From assembly GCA_037074765.1 (NCBI GenBank), contig JBAMDO010000032.1, positions 271,539 to 335,538 of the forward strand: a DNA stretch of 64,000 nt. Direction: 5' to 3'. Both the position numbers and the translations under genes were made by a program. Positions 24,320 to 36,465 of this stretch are shown here, piece by piece. The notes beneath the pieces were generated by a model that had not been told where the DNA came from, did not search any database, and saw nothing but the letters and a program-made list of their open reading frames with translations. Each line of letters starts with the position of its first letter. Positions within the stretch are counted from its first letter, which is position 1. The stretch is from Mansonella perstans (Eukaryota > Nematoda > Chromadorea > Rhabditida > Onchocercidae).

Positions 24320-25064
24320 TAGGAAATAAGCCTACCACTATCTATTCACATCAAAATTCCGATTTAGCTCCGAGAAATGTTAAAGAAAAACTTCGGAATC
24401 TTGCCGAACTATAGCCGATGAATGTTTCATTCCAGTTGCTCAAGTTAAAAGAAGTCTGCAGTTCAAAAAGTTATGCCAGGACTATAAAAAGAAGTAGATT
24501 CTTACTAAACAGTCATTAAAATACTAGTTGAGGCATTTTACCAAGTATAGCTCAGCGAGGATTCAAGATACCTAATCAGCTTTTCAATGATTGGACTACG
24601 CTTATCAAATTTCAACCATGATTTGAGAACTCAACAAATTTCAAACAAAATTTGGGAACTTATATAGTCAGAATAATAAACCAAGTTGCTGCAAAAGTAA
24701 TCGCAGTTTCATTCTAATGAAATTTTGTTGCTAATACTGGTACACAGTTTTCAATAAATGTGGATGTATTATATATTGTTTTAATGCGTTTTTTGTAGTT
24801 TTTGCTATTGACAGTTTACTGTTTAACTTGTTTGCATCTAATTTCGATTAAGAAAATGATTTTAGATAAGAAGATGATAAGAGTTCAAAATGAGTTTTAA
24901 AATAGCACAGGCAATTGGTAATATCAGCAGTGCATTTGATCAAGGATTTGCCATGTCAAACACTCTAGTGATATAATCTTGTGATTTACGAAAAGTTTGG
25001 AAGAAGATCAATAAAAAATAAAATCAACTGAATTTCACAATGATTAATCGATAGAATTCAACAG
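24320..25064. other. Spacer after the TWK gene with weak exon-like fragments
   Basis: AATAAA-like signals occur near 24673 and 24754. Between 24360 and 24500 short Lys-rich open stretches in two frames (for example QFKKLCQDYKKK before a TAG at 24494-24496) look somewhat coding but could not be joined to anything. Confidence 0.35.
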
Positions 25065-25643
25065 AAGTGATTCTTTTGCAACTGCAAGTGACTTTTTCAC
25101 TATCCGAAAACTCAAAGCATCCTACAGTAATTTGATTTTCAACGGAAATAAAAAAGGTCAAAATTGCCATATAAGTCCATGTTTCATGAACTAATCAAAA
25201 AAGAAAATTTTTCCTTATTGTGCGGAGCAAACAACAGTGATCGGATCTGACACAAGACGAAATAGATTTATATGATAACCGCAATGATTTATTTTAATAA
25301 TTGGGCAGATCAATTTATTGTTCTGCCAGCCAGGTTAACTTGAATTTGTTTTCGAAAAGAGCACAATACTCAGTTACCAATCATAAAAGTGGATAGATCT
25401 GTTAAAAACCAGATAAAGTTTCAATAAATTATTCAGTGTACACTTAATTTCGGTCAAGCTAATATTACAGACAAAGCAAAAAAGAAGACAGAAATAGGGC
25501 TTGAACTTCAAACAGTATGGCTAAAATTACAAATTCAAGAATGTGACCGAACAATATTCAACTTGGAAAAGGAAATTCGAGGCAAAAATGCCACTGTCGT
25601 TGACAGATGTCAGCTTATCGAACATCTAGCAATCCTACTATAA
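25065..25643 (+). CDS. Last two exons of an unrecognised coiled-coil gene (partial)
   Basis: Exon 25065-25126 (SDSFATASDFFTIRKLKASY) ends at a GTAATT donor in phase 1 and joins, in frame, exon 25471-25643 behind ATTACAG. The second exon reads KAKKKTEIGLELQTVWLKL, then IQECDRTIFNLEKEIRGKN and ATVVDRCQLIEHLAILL, then TAA. The heptad-like Leu/Ile spacing and high Lys/Glu content point to a coiled coil. The stretch LEKEI..K..T..DR.Q resembles the end of a tektin repeat, but this is a weak likeness. The 5' part and start codon were not found; the upstream exon must end with two spare bases. Confidence 0.4.
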
Positions 25644-25881
25644 GCAGTCTTCACTTAAGCAGGTAAGAATTACCCCTAATGTATAATTTATATCGAAAGG
25701 CAAACTAAAATGCCATTTTCAAACTGATGAATGAATTGAACTATTTTCTTAATAATAAATTATTTATCGATCAGTTATTCTACTTTAAATTACGTCCGAA
25801 ATTTTAACCAATATTTTGAACAAAATATGGGAAATTTTTTTCCGAAAATAGCAGTTTAAAAATCCCCAATGAAATAAAACT

Positions 25882-28800
25882 TCAGATTATTTCGAACTTC
25901 TCAGTAATCAAACGACTCTCCGTAGAATACTGTATCGTTTCGCCTATATCCATCTTTCGTACTGATTCTACCTATAAATTAATGAAAATAAACAAGGCAA
26001 AACCATTGCTCACTCATGTAATTGCAAAATGTTATATAATATTCGAATTCTGGTATGTTACTGCGACTGTCTCAACTCAAAGACTGCTTTCAATTTTTTT
26101 TACAGATCTTAAAAAGCATTTACAAGCTAAATGAATCATACCAGCACATACAAATTTCATATAAAGACACATTCTTGAAAAAAGCAAAAAAGAAAACAGA
26201 TACTCACAGCCATATCACAGAATAAATCTGTGCTTGTGAAGCGAACAGTTACTGGAAAGAAGTGATTAATTTGGCCATTCGGCGTGCTAAATTCCAAAGA
26301 ACCAGTTTTATTCGACTCATCAATAACAGGCAAACTCCATACCAGTTGAGATTTTGATTTTACATATTCATAAGTACCTTCACATTCCGATATTACTGGA
26401 ACTGCTGCTGGTCTGGAAAATGTTTGCAAAAATCTGTAAATCACTAATTACATATGCCGCATTAATAAGTGGAATCTTAATGTAAAAAAAGAAACAAAAA
26501 AACTTTTGGAAACACAAACGGCAGAGGAATGACGATAATAACGCTGTTCAATGTCATATTTTCAGCCTGAAGTGTATATTCGATATTCACTACGCAGCCA
26601 TCAGGATTTTCATTTGGCCAGCAATTGACTGAAATCCAAAACCTTTTTGAAAAAGTTTTTGATTTGCAGCAGTTTCATTGTTCTAGTATCACTTCTGCTA
26701 ATTCCACTTCTATCGTTTGAATATAAAAAGTATAAATTTTCCAATGATTTTTCTGCGCAGTGTATGAATTATTTTTTTATTGATCAGTAGACTTGCATCG
26801 TGTGGTTCTTGTAGTTTAATTTTTATTGATTGCTGAGGAGTGCAGCAATTAATTTAAAATTTTTTCAAACTGAACAACTGCAATAATGATAGCTGACAGA
26901 GCAGTCTCTACGAGAATCTAAACAAACTTGAAATGGGAAGCAGTTCTTCGCTGTTCAGAAGTAGTCGCCACTTCAATACACCAACATCCATATTTACTGG
27001 GAACGGCTTCTGTACTGACTTCAATTTCAGCAATGATTTTTGCAACCACTCTTTTTTGTCGAGATTCGGATGAATCTAAAGAAATAATTAGTATGTACAA
27101 TAACTAAAAAATATAATATAATAAATATTTCACAATTCATCCTACCTGTAGCTGCGCACCATGTTTGTCATTGTTGCTGATTTGAACACAAACGGTAGCA
27201 AACTGTGGACCACTTATTAAAAGTGAAGCACTACCCAGTACCTGCAGAAAAAAAAATTATTGCCATGAATGGTAGTAATAAAAAACGATATACAATGATT
27301 TTATATATTCATCAAAATTTTGAGGACTTTAATTCATCTGATTTAATAGCTTAAAAACTGCACATTCAATAAACGTTGCAGTGATGATACAGAACGCAAA
27401 ATGGACATATAAAACACGAAATTCATGAAAAGACATCACACTTCTTCACAAAAATGTTAGTCTTTCTGAAGAATTTTACATAAGAGTTTATAATATATGT
27501 TTATAATATACCTCCCCACTTTCAAGGCCACCATCTCGTGATATTGATGCTGAAAGTTTTTCTTCAATTTTAATATGAACAGGAGCGTGTGAAACACCAG
27601 ACGAACCAATTTCTGCACCAGTTCGATGACCAACATCAGCACTATCTGACGCACGTAAAAAGGTATCGACTATTTGCCCTTGAATAAAATATTTTGGCAT
27701 TAGTGATGATGACTTGACATTTTATGCATGAGAGAATAAAAAGACCGCGCTAATACATTAATGAACCACCAAAGACAGCGATAGTTACGCTCCACTGTGA
27801 GATAAGAACTTAACATAGGTTAATTAAAAAGATTATGTTTCTTATACTATCTGTTTTCCAGGTAGCAGTAATTCCTCGCAACCGCAAAATGTCAATCTTT
27901 TTTTAGGGAATTGTATTTGATTTTGATTCCTACCTTTCAACACTGTAAAAATTAAAGAAGTTTTATCAATTTATTTCTACAAATTTGTATTTTACCGACC
28001 TTCTCTCCTTAACTGTTTTAAAAACTGGTCATCATCAGCATTTTTGGAACCAAGCTTCAATGCTTTGCCGCTTCCACGTGTAGCTGCTGGCGCCTTCGGT
28101 TTTGCAGCGAATCGCACAGATGTATCATCAATGATTGCAGTTAAAGGTACCGATGACGAGCTAATTGCTGTTGCGCTGTTACCTATACCTAAATCATTCA
28201 ATTTACATAAACAACTTTTGCACAAAACAATACATCATTAGAGAGTTGCAAAAACAAAATACCTCTTCCGGTTTTTCGCTGTTCAGCCTTCAACTTCTTC
28301 AGCTCCATGGCTTTCTGTGTCATCAATTCATTAGCAGCTCGCTCTTGAGCCTATAAAATGGACGATAAGAATGAAAAATTACCATTATCATCTATCCTTA
28401 CCAATATGAACTTGCATCGCTCAAAAAACTTACGATCTTTATCTGATTAAACACTCGTTCCTCATGTGAATCCATTTCTGTAAATGTACGTATCTGTGCC
28501 AAATTGACATTTTCACGATATCCAAGGGCAACAATTTCATCAAAAGCAAATATGAGATCGAATAAATTTGCTTGCATTTCTTTTTCGTCATTTGAGCGGC
28601 AGTATTCCGGAATCTACAATATAATTTGAGAACAAACAAAATTTAAAAACTTACACTCATGAGAAATAAAGCAGGAAAAAAACATATGTAATAACTGACA
28701 AATACATAATAAATCATTAGCTCACACCTTTCAGTTTTTTAAGGTAGCTGTTTAACAAATATTAGAAGTTACAGTTAATAAATTATCAACAAACTTTTTG

Positions 28801-29619
28801 TTTGCCAAAATTACTTTCACAAACTTACAAACAAAAACTTATCACTATACAAAATGATCAACTAACCACTCTTGAAAACAGTCGAAGAGTTTCTAAATCT
28901 TCCAGAATATTTGATGCTTTGGTGGTGATTAGGACAACGTGTACACTGTCCAGTGGATGAAAAACATAACGTACACTATCTGTTTCAATAAAAGTATGTT
29001 GACGTTGTGCTAAAACGAAAAAATTTTTTTACTCTATCACAGTCAATAAGAAGAAACGAGCCCTTTGCGTAATCATTCAACACATCCAAACTTATTTCAA
29101 TACTTCAAATAGTACTGTGTCTCTTTTCAATGATCAGATTAAAAACTGTTTGGTATAGTTTAAAGCTTAATGCTAAATTATTATTCGGAATGATGACTGA
29201 TAGCTCTTTGATTAAAAAGCGAACTTACATTTGTCGGAAGCAATTAATTTTGGGAAAGCATCTAACAATCCTTCTAGTCGAGATTTTGTCATGTCTGAGA
29301 TGAAAACTCTTGCCAAAAGTGCTAAAGAAGCAACAATATTAACAGCTAAGAAACTGTATAACATCGATTGTACTACCGAATGCTTATCTGTATATTATCA
29401 GATCAATGAACATCCACTCAATACTTAAATCAATAAGCTAACAAAAATCCGATCTGATAAAAAATAAAAAAAGGAAATTAAAAAAAAATTTATCAGTTCT
29501 TATCAGTGGTACAGGCATTCAATTCACTGCAAATATTTGAAACATTCTATACATAATGCAACAAGTGAAAGCTTACGTTTTCCTGTTTTTGTTATAATTG
29601 CTGCTCCAATGAGGACCAT
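25882..29619 (-). CDS. copd-1: Coatomer subunit delta (delta-COP/archain), complete, 12 exons
   Basis: Subunit of the COPI coat for Golgi-to-ER and intra-Golgi vesicles; delta sits in the adaptor-like F-subcomplex. Exons: 29577-29619, 29229-29321, 28867-29009, 28434-28613, 28263-28350, 28000-28188, 27512-27678, 27146-27241, 26928-27075, 26520-26628, 26208-26412, 25882-25971; 516 aa against about 511 in human ARCN1. Landmarks: [14 protein letters not shown] at the start, [51 protein letters not shown] and EMDSHEE in the longin domain; a Lys/Gln-rich linker; KALKLGSK; then the mu-homology domain with [53 protein letters not shown] and a short final exon ending EKFEII. A possible 9-base microexon lies at 27934-27942. 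Confidence 0.96.
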
Positions 29620-31166
29620 CTTTGTTGTCTGAAATATTTATAAACTATCATTACTATCTTTCTTGCAATTTTGTAAATCCATTGTCTTTCTTTTTTCACT
29701 AATTCTAATAAAGAAAAACATTGAAAAAAATAATAAAAAAAACCATTGAAAAGAATAGATTTTATGTTTTTTTTTTTTCAGACGATTCAGAATTAACATT
29801 TTATATATGCCAAGATTCCACTAATTAATCAAATAGGTTGAAATTATTTTTTTATAAGAATGAAGAATGTATTTGTCCTTTCAGGAGGACTAAGAAGAGT
29901 AAAAGAGATATTTGATGTTTACACAAATTTTACTAGGTTAACAAAAATGTTTTTCGGATGTAAAAATTTCAGGAAGTTTTTACATCAAAAAAAAAACTTT
30001 CAAAATGTTTCTTCCAAAATTTTAAAATAATGAAAGCAATTTTTCTCAGCGATAAGTGCTTCTTCTGCTTGTTATTTCTTGTTATTCTTTAAGCAAAACT
30101 ATTTCTAATTTTTGATAGAATTCTCCTATTAGTGCTATACTATAGTTTTCTATTCCTCACAGTTTTCTATTCTTGATATTTTAACATATATTTCTAAGGC
30201 AAATTAAGAACGTTCCATTTTCTTACTGAATATTTAGAGGCTAATATTTATTATGGTAAGTAAAAAAAAAAAGAAAAAAGCCTATTATTCTTGACTATAT
30301 GATTCAATATACCACCTATCTTTTTACCACATTCCACAATTTCTACATTTCCATCATGGATAAATTCATTGATACGTCGCTTGCTTCATGTACCCACAAT
30401 GAAATCGTCGTGTTCCACTAGTAAATAATCCATCGATTCTCATTTACAAACCATGATTTCCCCTTAGCAGTGCATAAATCACAGCGCTATAAGAATAAGG
30501 ACTTTTGCATAACAGTATCATATTCCATTCCATCTAATCAGTTAGTCTTGAATAGCTTCGCTGAAGACAATATGCCAGAAACCTCAGTTGCTCTTGGATA
30601 TTCTAATTATCATTTCTCAATCACCACAACAGTAATTTGACCATGAAAGGTCATGATATTATTCTCTATATGGTGTAGCAATTCTATTTCTATGTAAAGG
30701 CTGTATTAGATATCTAAATGTAAACATAATTTTTTCTTCTATCTTCAATACATACTACAGAATTATTTGAGCATCATTAAAATTGCAATATGCATGTGTA
30801 ATACGAAATATATGCAACATATCATCATTTATTGAATATAAACATGAATGAGATAAATCTATTCAATACAAATCTGCATCTTTCTTATCTGGAAAACCCG
30901 TCACGAACGTTATTTAAAACTATAATTGATTAGTAAGGAATAAATTAGTAAAAATAAAACCGTCATTTTCACAAATAATTCCAAGCTCTAAAAATAAATT
31001 GTTTCACTGAAATCAATGAATGTATTTGAAAAATCTAATTTATAGAAAATAATTAAAAAATAAGCTCGTATTGACTTCGTTGAGACTTTCAAATAATTTC
31101 ATAACCTAGTCAAAAACAAACGGATTTGATTAAATATCGATTAATAGCAGCGATGGACTAATATAT
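29620..31166. other. Spacer between copd-1 and hat-1
   Basis: About 1.5 kb, strongly AT-rich with A/T homopolymers. No open frame with splice context, no RNA gene recognised. Both flanking genes run on the minus strand. Confidence 0.5.
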
Positions 31167-34086
31167 TTAACCATCAACATAATTGATCAATCGTTTAATG
31201 ACAGTTCGATAACCGGCTAGTTCTTCTTCATAAAGTTGTTCTAATTTGGCTGCTTTCTGCTCTGTACTCATCTGATTAGCTAGAACTGCAGTATATTCAT
31301 ACTCATCCAAAACACTTGACAGCTTTCTCCAGTCACGTTCACTTCGCTACAAATGCAGCAGCTATATTTGAGATTTAAAAAGCTGAGCGAAAACTCTGCT
31401 TTAGGATTAAAAAAGAGAGTTTATAAAGAACCAAATAAAAATTAGGATTTAAAAAAAAGCCAAAAAAAAATTCTTTCCTTTTTTCCAGATAAATGAACTT
31501 TTTTGTAAAAACAAAAGAGTTTTTAAACAAACAATAGAAAAAAAATGCTTTTCTACCATGCCTATTCTTCATAGACCTTTTCCCCTGAGATCAAGTAGAA
31601 AATCAAAACAACAACATTCGACATATTTTTAACCAGTACAGCCTAAAGCGAAGGATATGGTGGAAAGTCTAACCTCACACAGATGTGCTACATAATATTT
31701 CTATCCACCGCTTGTTAGACATGGTTATATTTTAAAGGAAAAAAAAACTGACTTTAAAAGGTTTCTCAAGTCTTTTCTTTATATCCAACCGGTATGCTTC
31801 CATAGCTTCTTCATCTAGAATATTAATATGATGCAAACGCAGTATTTCATAAACGCGGCGCGCCTGTTTCTGGAACAAATAATTTAAACTTCAACAAACA
31901 TCAGCAACTGAATTCCAACTTTGCAAAATTCATGCTTTGAATGAAGCCTACCCAGTCACTGCAAGCATCACAAAAAGAAAAAAAATTTGGATCAAATCTT
32001 TCATACTTCTTTCTGTGTGTAACATATTAATTTTATATACATAAAATTTTATTTAAAACTTGATTATAAAAAAGAAAAAATAAAAATAAATGGCAGAAAA
32101 TATCTTACTGGATTTATTTTAAACCGTGATAAGGCAGCATTTCTCATTTCTTCAGTGAAACCTTTCTTTAGATTATCTGGATGAAATTCTTTCAAGGTTG
32201 AGCAATTGGAACAGTTCACATAATCTCGAGTTGTTGTAAAAGATTCTGCAGGAACTTCCGCTGAAAAAAAATTACAGTTTTCAGACGAAAGAAAAATGCG
32301 AAAACAGGAGAGCATTGACGACGCCACTCAACAGTAAGTGCAGGAAACAAACTAACTGTTCCATAGCTTGATTTTTTTACTAAATGTTTTGGTCAATTAT
32401 TTTTCTTTATGAATTACACAACTACAAAAAATGCCGAAACTAATACCTGTAATATCAACGACCTTTGGATCTTGAATTAAGTCGTTATATATTGCTTTCA
32501 AAAATCTAGCACCGATACCAGCGCCGCGATATTGTGGCAATAACAAAATCTGGGCAATCCTAGGTCGAATTTTATTTGGATAGTGATAAAATCTGACGAG
32601 TGATGCATATCCTGCAAATGCCACGCGCGAAATCCCATCTTTTTTACATGATTCGTACCTAAAATAAAACTGTGCAAAATCACATGTAAAGCAAAAATAC
32701 TGGCACTTAATATCAGTAAATAGTTTAAGCAACATGTACCACTTTATATTCAAAGCTTACAGAGTTGCATCCAATCCCATAAATAGAACAAAAAGTGTTA
32801 AAGCTGAAATATAATATGATCAAAGTCAAAATGGTTTTGGCATATATGAACTTGAGAGCTGGAAATACATGGACGAAATAAACAAGCAATTGTTGAAAAA
32901 ATTTGATAAAATGTACAAAACTTACAGCAAATAATGTTGCCATCGTGGATCATCGTTATCTGTATACTGTGCAGCTTCAATATACCATAAGGCAAGAGTC
33001 TGAATACGAGCCAAATATGCATCAAATCTAGGCGAACTTTCGTTAACCATCCAGACCTGCAGCTCCCGACTACCTGAACTGCCTTATTTGAATATGCCAA
33101 ATCAGTTACACGATATTTTATCTCCTACCACCGAAAACTTTAAAATTGAGAAAAAACTGCAACTTTCGAAGCTAAACAATGACCATTTCCAAAATAATAC
33201 AGTACATTAATTGAAACATAGAGATATATCACGCTATAAACAATAAAATAGAAACCTAATTCTCAGAAAAGAATTTCCCAGCAGCTTAATCTTGATATCG
33301 TGTAATACATCCGAACGGATGTATCTTGTCAACTGGTCTTTGAAAACAAAGCTTACCAGCGGTAAATTTAGAAAGGAGCTGTCCATAAGGCCGGAAATCT
33401 CTCTGCTCATCCAAACGAGATTTGAAAATGGCGCTTGTCTGGCATAAAACTTCCATTTGTTCAGCTGGCAACTGTTCTCTCAATTTTCGAATTATATTGT
33501 CAGCCTGAAAATTAAAAAAAAAAAAAAAATGCCATAACATATAATCTAACTTAAGCAATAAATCAGAAAATAAAACTAACTTTGAATTCTGTTGTGAGCG
33601 ATGTTATTTCGGCTTTATAACTAATTTCAGGATAGAAATACATAGATGCATCGGTATAATGTATAGTGACATTTAGATCTTTGTAACCAAATATTGTTTC
33701 GCTAAAATTCAATTTATGAATAGTAGTTAAGTGTTGTTATCTTTGCATGAAATGTAAAGCCAAATAGTGGAAGTGTTGAAAGCAGTGATCGAGTGTAAGT
33801 GATGGACACCTAATGTATTATAATAAAAGCATGAATATGCTTGTAAGAATCAGAGGAAAAAATCTGCAATGATTTACTTTTCTCCGAAATGCTGGTAGAC
33901 ATATTCGGGATGATGTCTTTGTGCTGAAGCCATTTCGTTTAGATCAGACACTGAAAAATAATCAATAAGTAAGGGCATTATAAAAGAACATATGAGAGTG
34001 TTTGGATGAAACTTACCAAAAGTTAGTGATATTGCCTGCACACCATCCACCACAAATTCAGCATATTTCTCTTTTACGTTAGACAT
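31167..34086 (-). CDS. hat-1: Type B histone acetyltransferase HAT1, complete, 9 exons
   Basis: Acetylates newly made histone H4 (Lys5 and Lys12 in known family members) before deposition, usually with an RbAp46-type partner. Exons: 34017-34086, 33878-33950, 33581-33701, 33357-33504, 32926-33082, 32447-32658, 32109-32260, 31753-31869, 31167-31346; 409 aa versus 419 in human. Landmarks: HPEYVYQHFGEK and ETIFGYKDLN in the N-terminal domain, RIQTLALWYIEAA, then the GNAT core with VRFYHYPNKIRPRIAQILLL and the acetyl-CoA loop QYRGAGIG (232-239), then YNDLIQDPKVVDIT and a C-terminal helical region QARRVYEILRL ... RLDIKKRLEKPFK ending LIDYVDG-like. The start MSNVKEKYAEF is the first ATG of the first exon with family similarity. 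The acceptor at 33083-33084 (AAATAAG) is poor but required by frame. Confidence 0.95.
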
Positions 34087-34171
34087 AGTTATCTCAAAAT
34101 TCACTGCATAATTATTTCCTATAATGCATAATCATTATAATAAAAATCCCTCAAAAAAATTATAGAGATCC

Positions 34172-34600
34172 TAAAGACTTTCAGTAATCTTGACTAAGGT
34201 TTTGAAAAGATCCTGAGATTTCCCAAATCAATGATCAATTCATCCATCTGCTATAGTAGTATGATTTAAACAACGAAGAATAAAGGAAAATACTGGGATA
34301 CGGTAGTTGCAATTCCAGAAACTCTCAGAAATCTTGACTAAGGTTTTGAAAAGATCCTAAGATTTCCCAAATCAACGATCAATTCATCCATCTGCTATAG
34401 TAGTATGATTCAAACAACGAAGAATAAAGGAAAATGATTAGGATACGGTAGTTGAAATCCTAAAAACTCTCAGTAATCTTGATTGAGATGTCAAGGTGTC
34501 CTGAGATTTCCCAAATCACCGATCAATTCATCCATCTACAATAGTAGTATGATTTAAACAATGAAGAGAATGAACAAAATATACTGGGATACGGTAGTTG
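34172..34600. repeat. Tandem repeat, nearly three units of ~145 bases
   Basis: Units begin near 34172, 34319 and 34463, each with the pattern CTTGACTAAGG or close variants, then GATTTCCCAAATCA, then CAATTCATCCATCTGCTATAG. Units two and three carry scattered substitutions and small length differences (146 and 143 bases). Confidence 0.9.
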
Positions 34601-34965
34601 CAAAGATCGTTGTAAGATACAAACGTGCATCCATTCAAAATCATTGAGCTGAAGACGTGTGTACCGCCCAGCAACATGCAAGATGCGAGCGATGCAGCGC
34701 ATTTGTGCACGTAGTCTTCTCTTTCTCTATCTTCTCTACCACTTTTATCATGTTCATTATTTCTTAGTCTTTTCGCAACACTCTCTTCTTCTAGCATACT
34801 CTCTATAGTGCATGCTCTTTCTGGTATGTATAAACATACAGAATCGCGTCGCGTCACCATTAGCATCAAATGAGAGGCTAGGATATGCGGTGCGGCAAGG
34901 CTAGTGTGAATGATTCGTCTGTTCCGTAGGGCAGCAGTAGACAGCATCAATTGCCACCTACACAC
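34528..34965 (-). CDS. Unplaced 145-aa reading frame, unrecognised
   Basis: Opens MCRWQLMLSTAALRNRR and has a charged middle (SMLEEESVAKRLRNNEHDKS) that looks coding, and the base composition of 34600-34960 is less AT-rich than its surroundings. The end runs into the 145-base tandem repeat. No domain recognised and no splice sites needed. It could be a small gene, part of a 5' exon region, or chance. Confidence 0.22.
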   Translation of the reverse strand: MCRWQLMLSTAALRNRRIIHTSLAAPHILASHLMLMVTRRDSVCLYIPERACTIESMLEEESVAKRLRNNEHDKSGREDREREDYVHKCAASLASCMLLGGTHVFSSMILNGCTFVSYNDLCNYRIPVYFVHSLHCLNHTTIVDG

Positions 34966-36465
34966 AAGTTGTAAATATTACAGCCATATGGGTCTAGGCT
35001 TGTAAAAATTTACTATTTGGTTCTTTTATGGCCTAGGCTTACTTAACCATTTCTTCTCTTTTTTATTCATAATACTGTAAAAGTTTTTTGTATTACTTTT
35101 AGTTATGGTTCAATTGTTTATTCATTTATTTGTTTATATTATTTATTCAAAAATTCTCAATTGAATCTATCAATCACATACACTTTCTTTTAAAGTATTT
35201 GTTCCACAGTTTTTTATGATAGTATTTGTCTTTGTTGACGTGCAATCTATAAGACCTGGATGATATCATTTCAAAATTCAGCTATCGAATTTTCATAAAG
35301 AAAATAGATTTCGTTATTCTCTTCTTAGTTGATTTATATGTGTAATTGTTTAAACATATTGTTGTTTGAGAGATTGTGTACCATAGTTGTTGCAGAATGA
35401 TGGGATTAGTTATGTGATTTTATGAATAAGTTTGGTAAAGTAGAGTTCCATAGGCTAGTTATACAATTCAGTTGTAATTTATCGATAAACTACAACAAAC
35501 TTTTTGGACGCCAAAAAGCGAAGAACTCTTGCCAGCTAACTTTATTTTTAATTTACTAAGCAAAAAGAATATATGGCTAATAATTTAAAATTCATAAATA
35601 AGGTAAAAAGGAATGAAGGAGCAACCTGTGCACAATGTTGTTGAATAAAAGTATAAAAAGCTCTAGCCAACATATATAGTTTCAGAAGTATGGGAAAAAC
35701 GATTCTTTAGAATTTGAGATTTGGAAAACTTACATTTGCCTAATTTCATTATGAGTTGATGCGGAAGGATATGTATGCGGATACGACGAAGTGGAATTAG
35801 GATATGATGGAAATTAAATAAATTACGAGAGATTTCTTTTGTATCGAGAATATGTGAGTATATTGGTTTAGTCATGCTGCATTCAGTTTCCATCACTGAG
35901 TGTTTTTCTCGTGGAATGAAAATTTTTTTTGTGCCTCATCCATTCTCATGATTATCTAATTCGAAACCCGTAACAACTCGCATTATTTCCATAATAAGTT
36001 TATGCCGAAATTTCTTAAAATTATCCCGCTATTTCAGGACACACGAATTTAGTTTTGGAGTCCATACAAAATACACAGAAGAATTTGTGTTATGTCGAGG
36101 CGGCGGTGGGTGCAAGGAAGATTCAATGGGACTCGGAACTGTGATTGATATATCAGCAACACCGGTTAATAGTGAACAGTTCATTGTAATTTTTTGGTCC
36201 ATATTGTATTGGAATCAAGCCTGGTTAAACAGGATTTGTTTACTTGTTTATTTTGTTCACTAAAAAGTTATTAAATTTTTTTTCAAAGGAATGATGTGTA
36301 CAGGCGCAGTTCACTTTTTCAGGGTTAGGAAATTATTCTTTCTATATTTGCAATTGCATATTGGATAAGGTGCAGCAAGTTGTTTAACTGAAATATGTAG
36401 TTGTTTTGCTTTGCTGAGAGCTAGAATGATTTTTCGCAATAGGTCAGTTTAAAACAAAGTTTCAG

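Larger units (their letters stand above)
34087..36465. other. Bidirectional spacer between hat-1 and the NSL1-like gene
   Basis: Holds a 145-base tandem repeat (34172-34600), a 145-codon minus-strand reading frame overlapping it (34528-34965), and AT-rich sequence. hat-1 leaves to the left and the PEHE-domain gene to the right, so regulatory elements of both should lie here; none is recognisable. Confidence 0.5.

Noticed and set aside
32764..32806. Exon-like block in hat-1 between 32658 and 32926
   Set aside because: It has good splice sites but is 43 bases long and would shift the frame; the direct join gives the expected HAT1 sequence.
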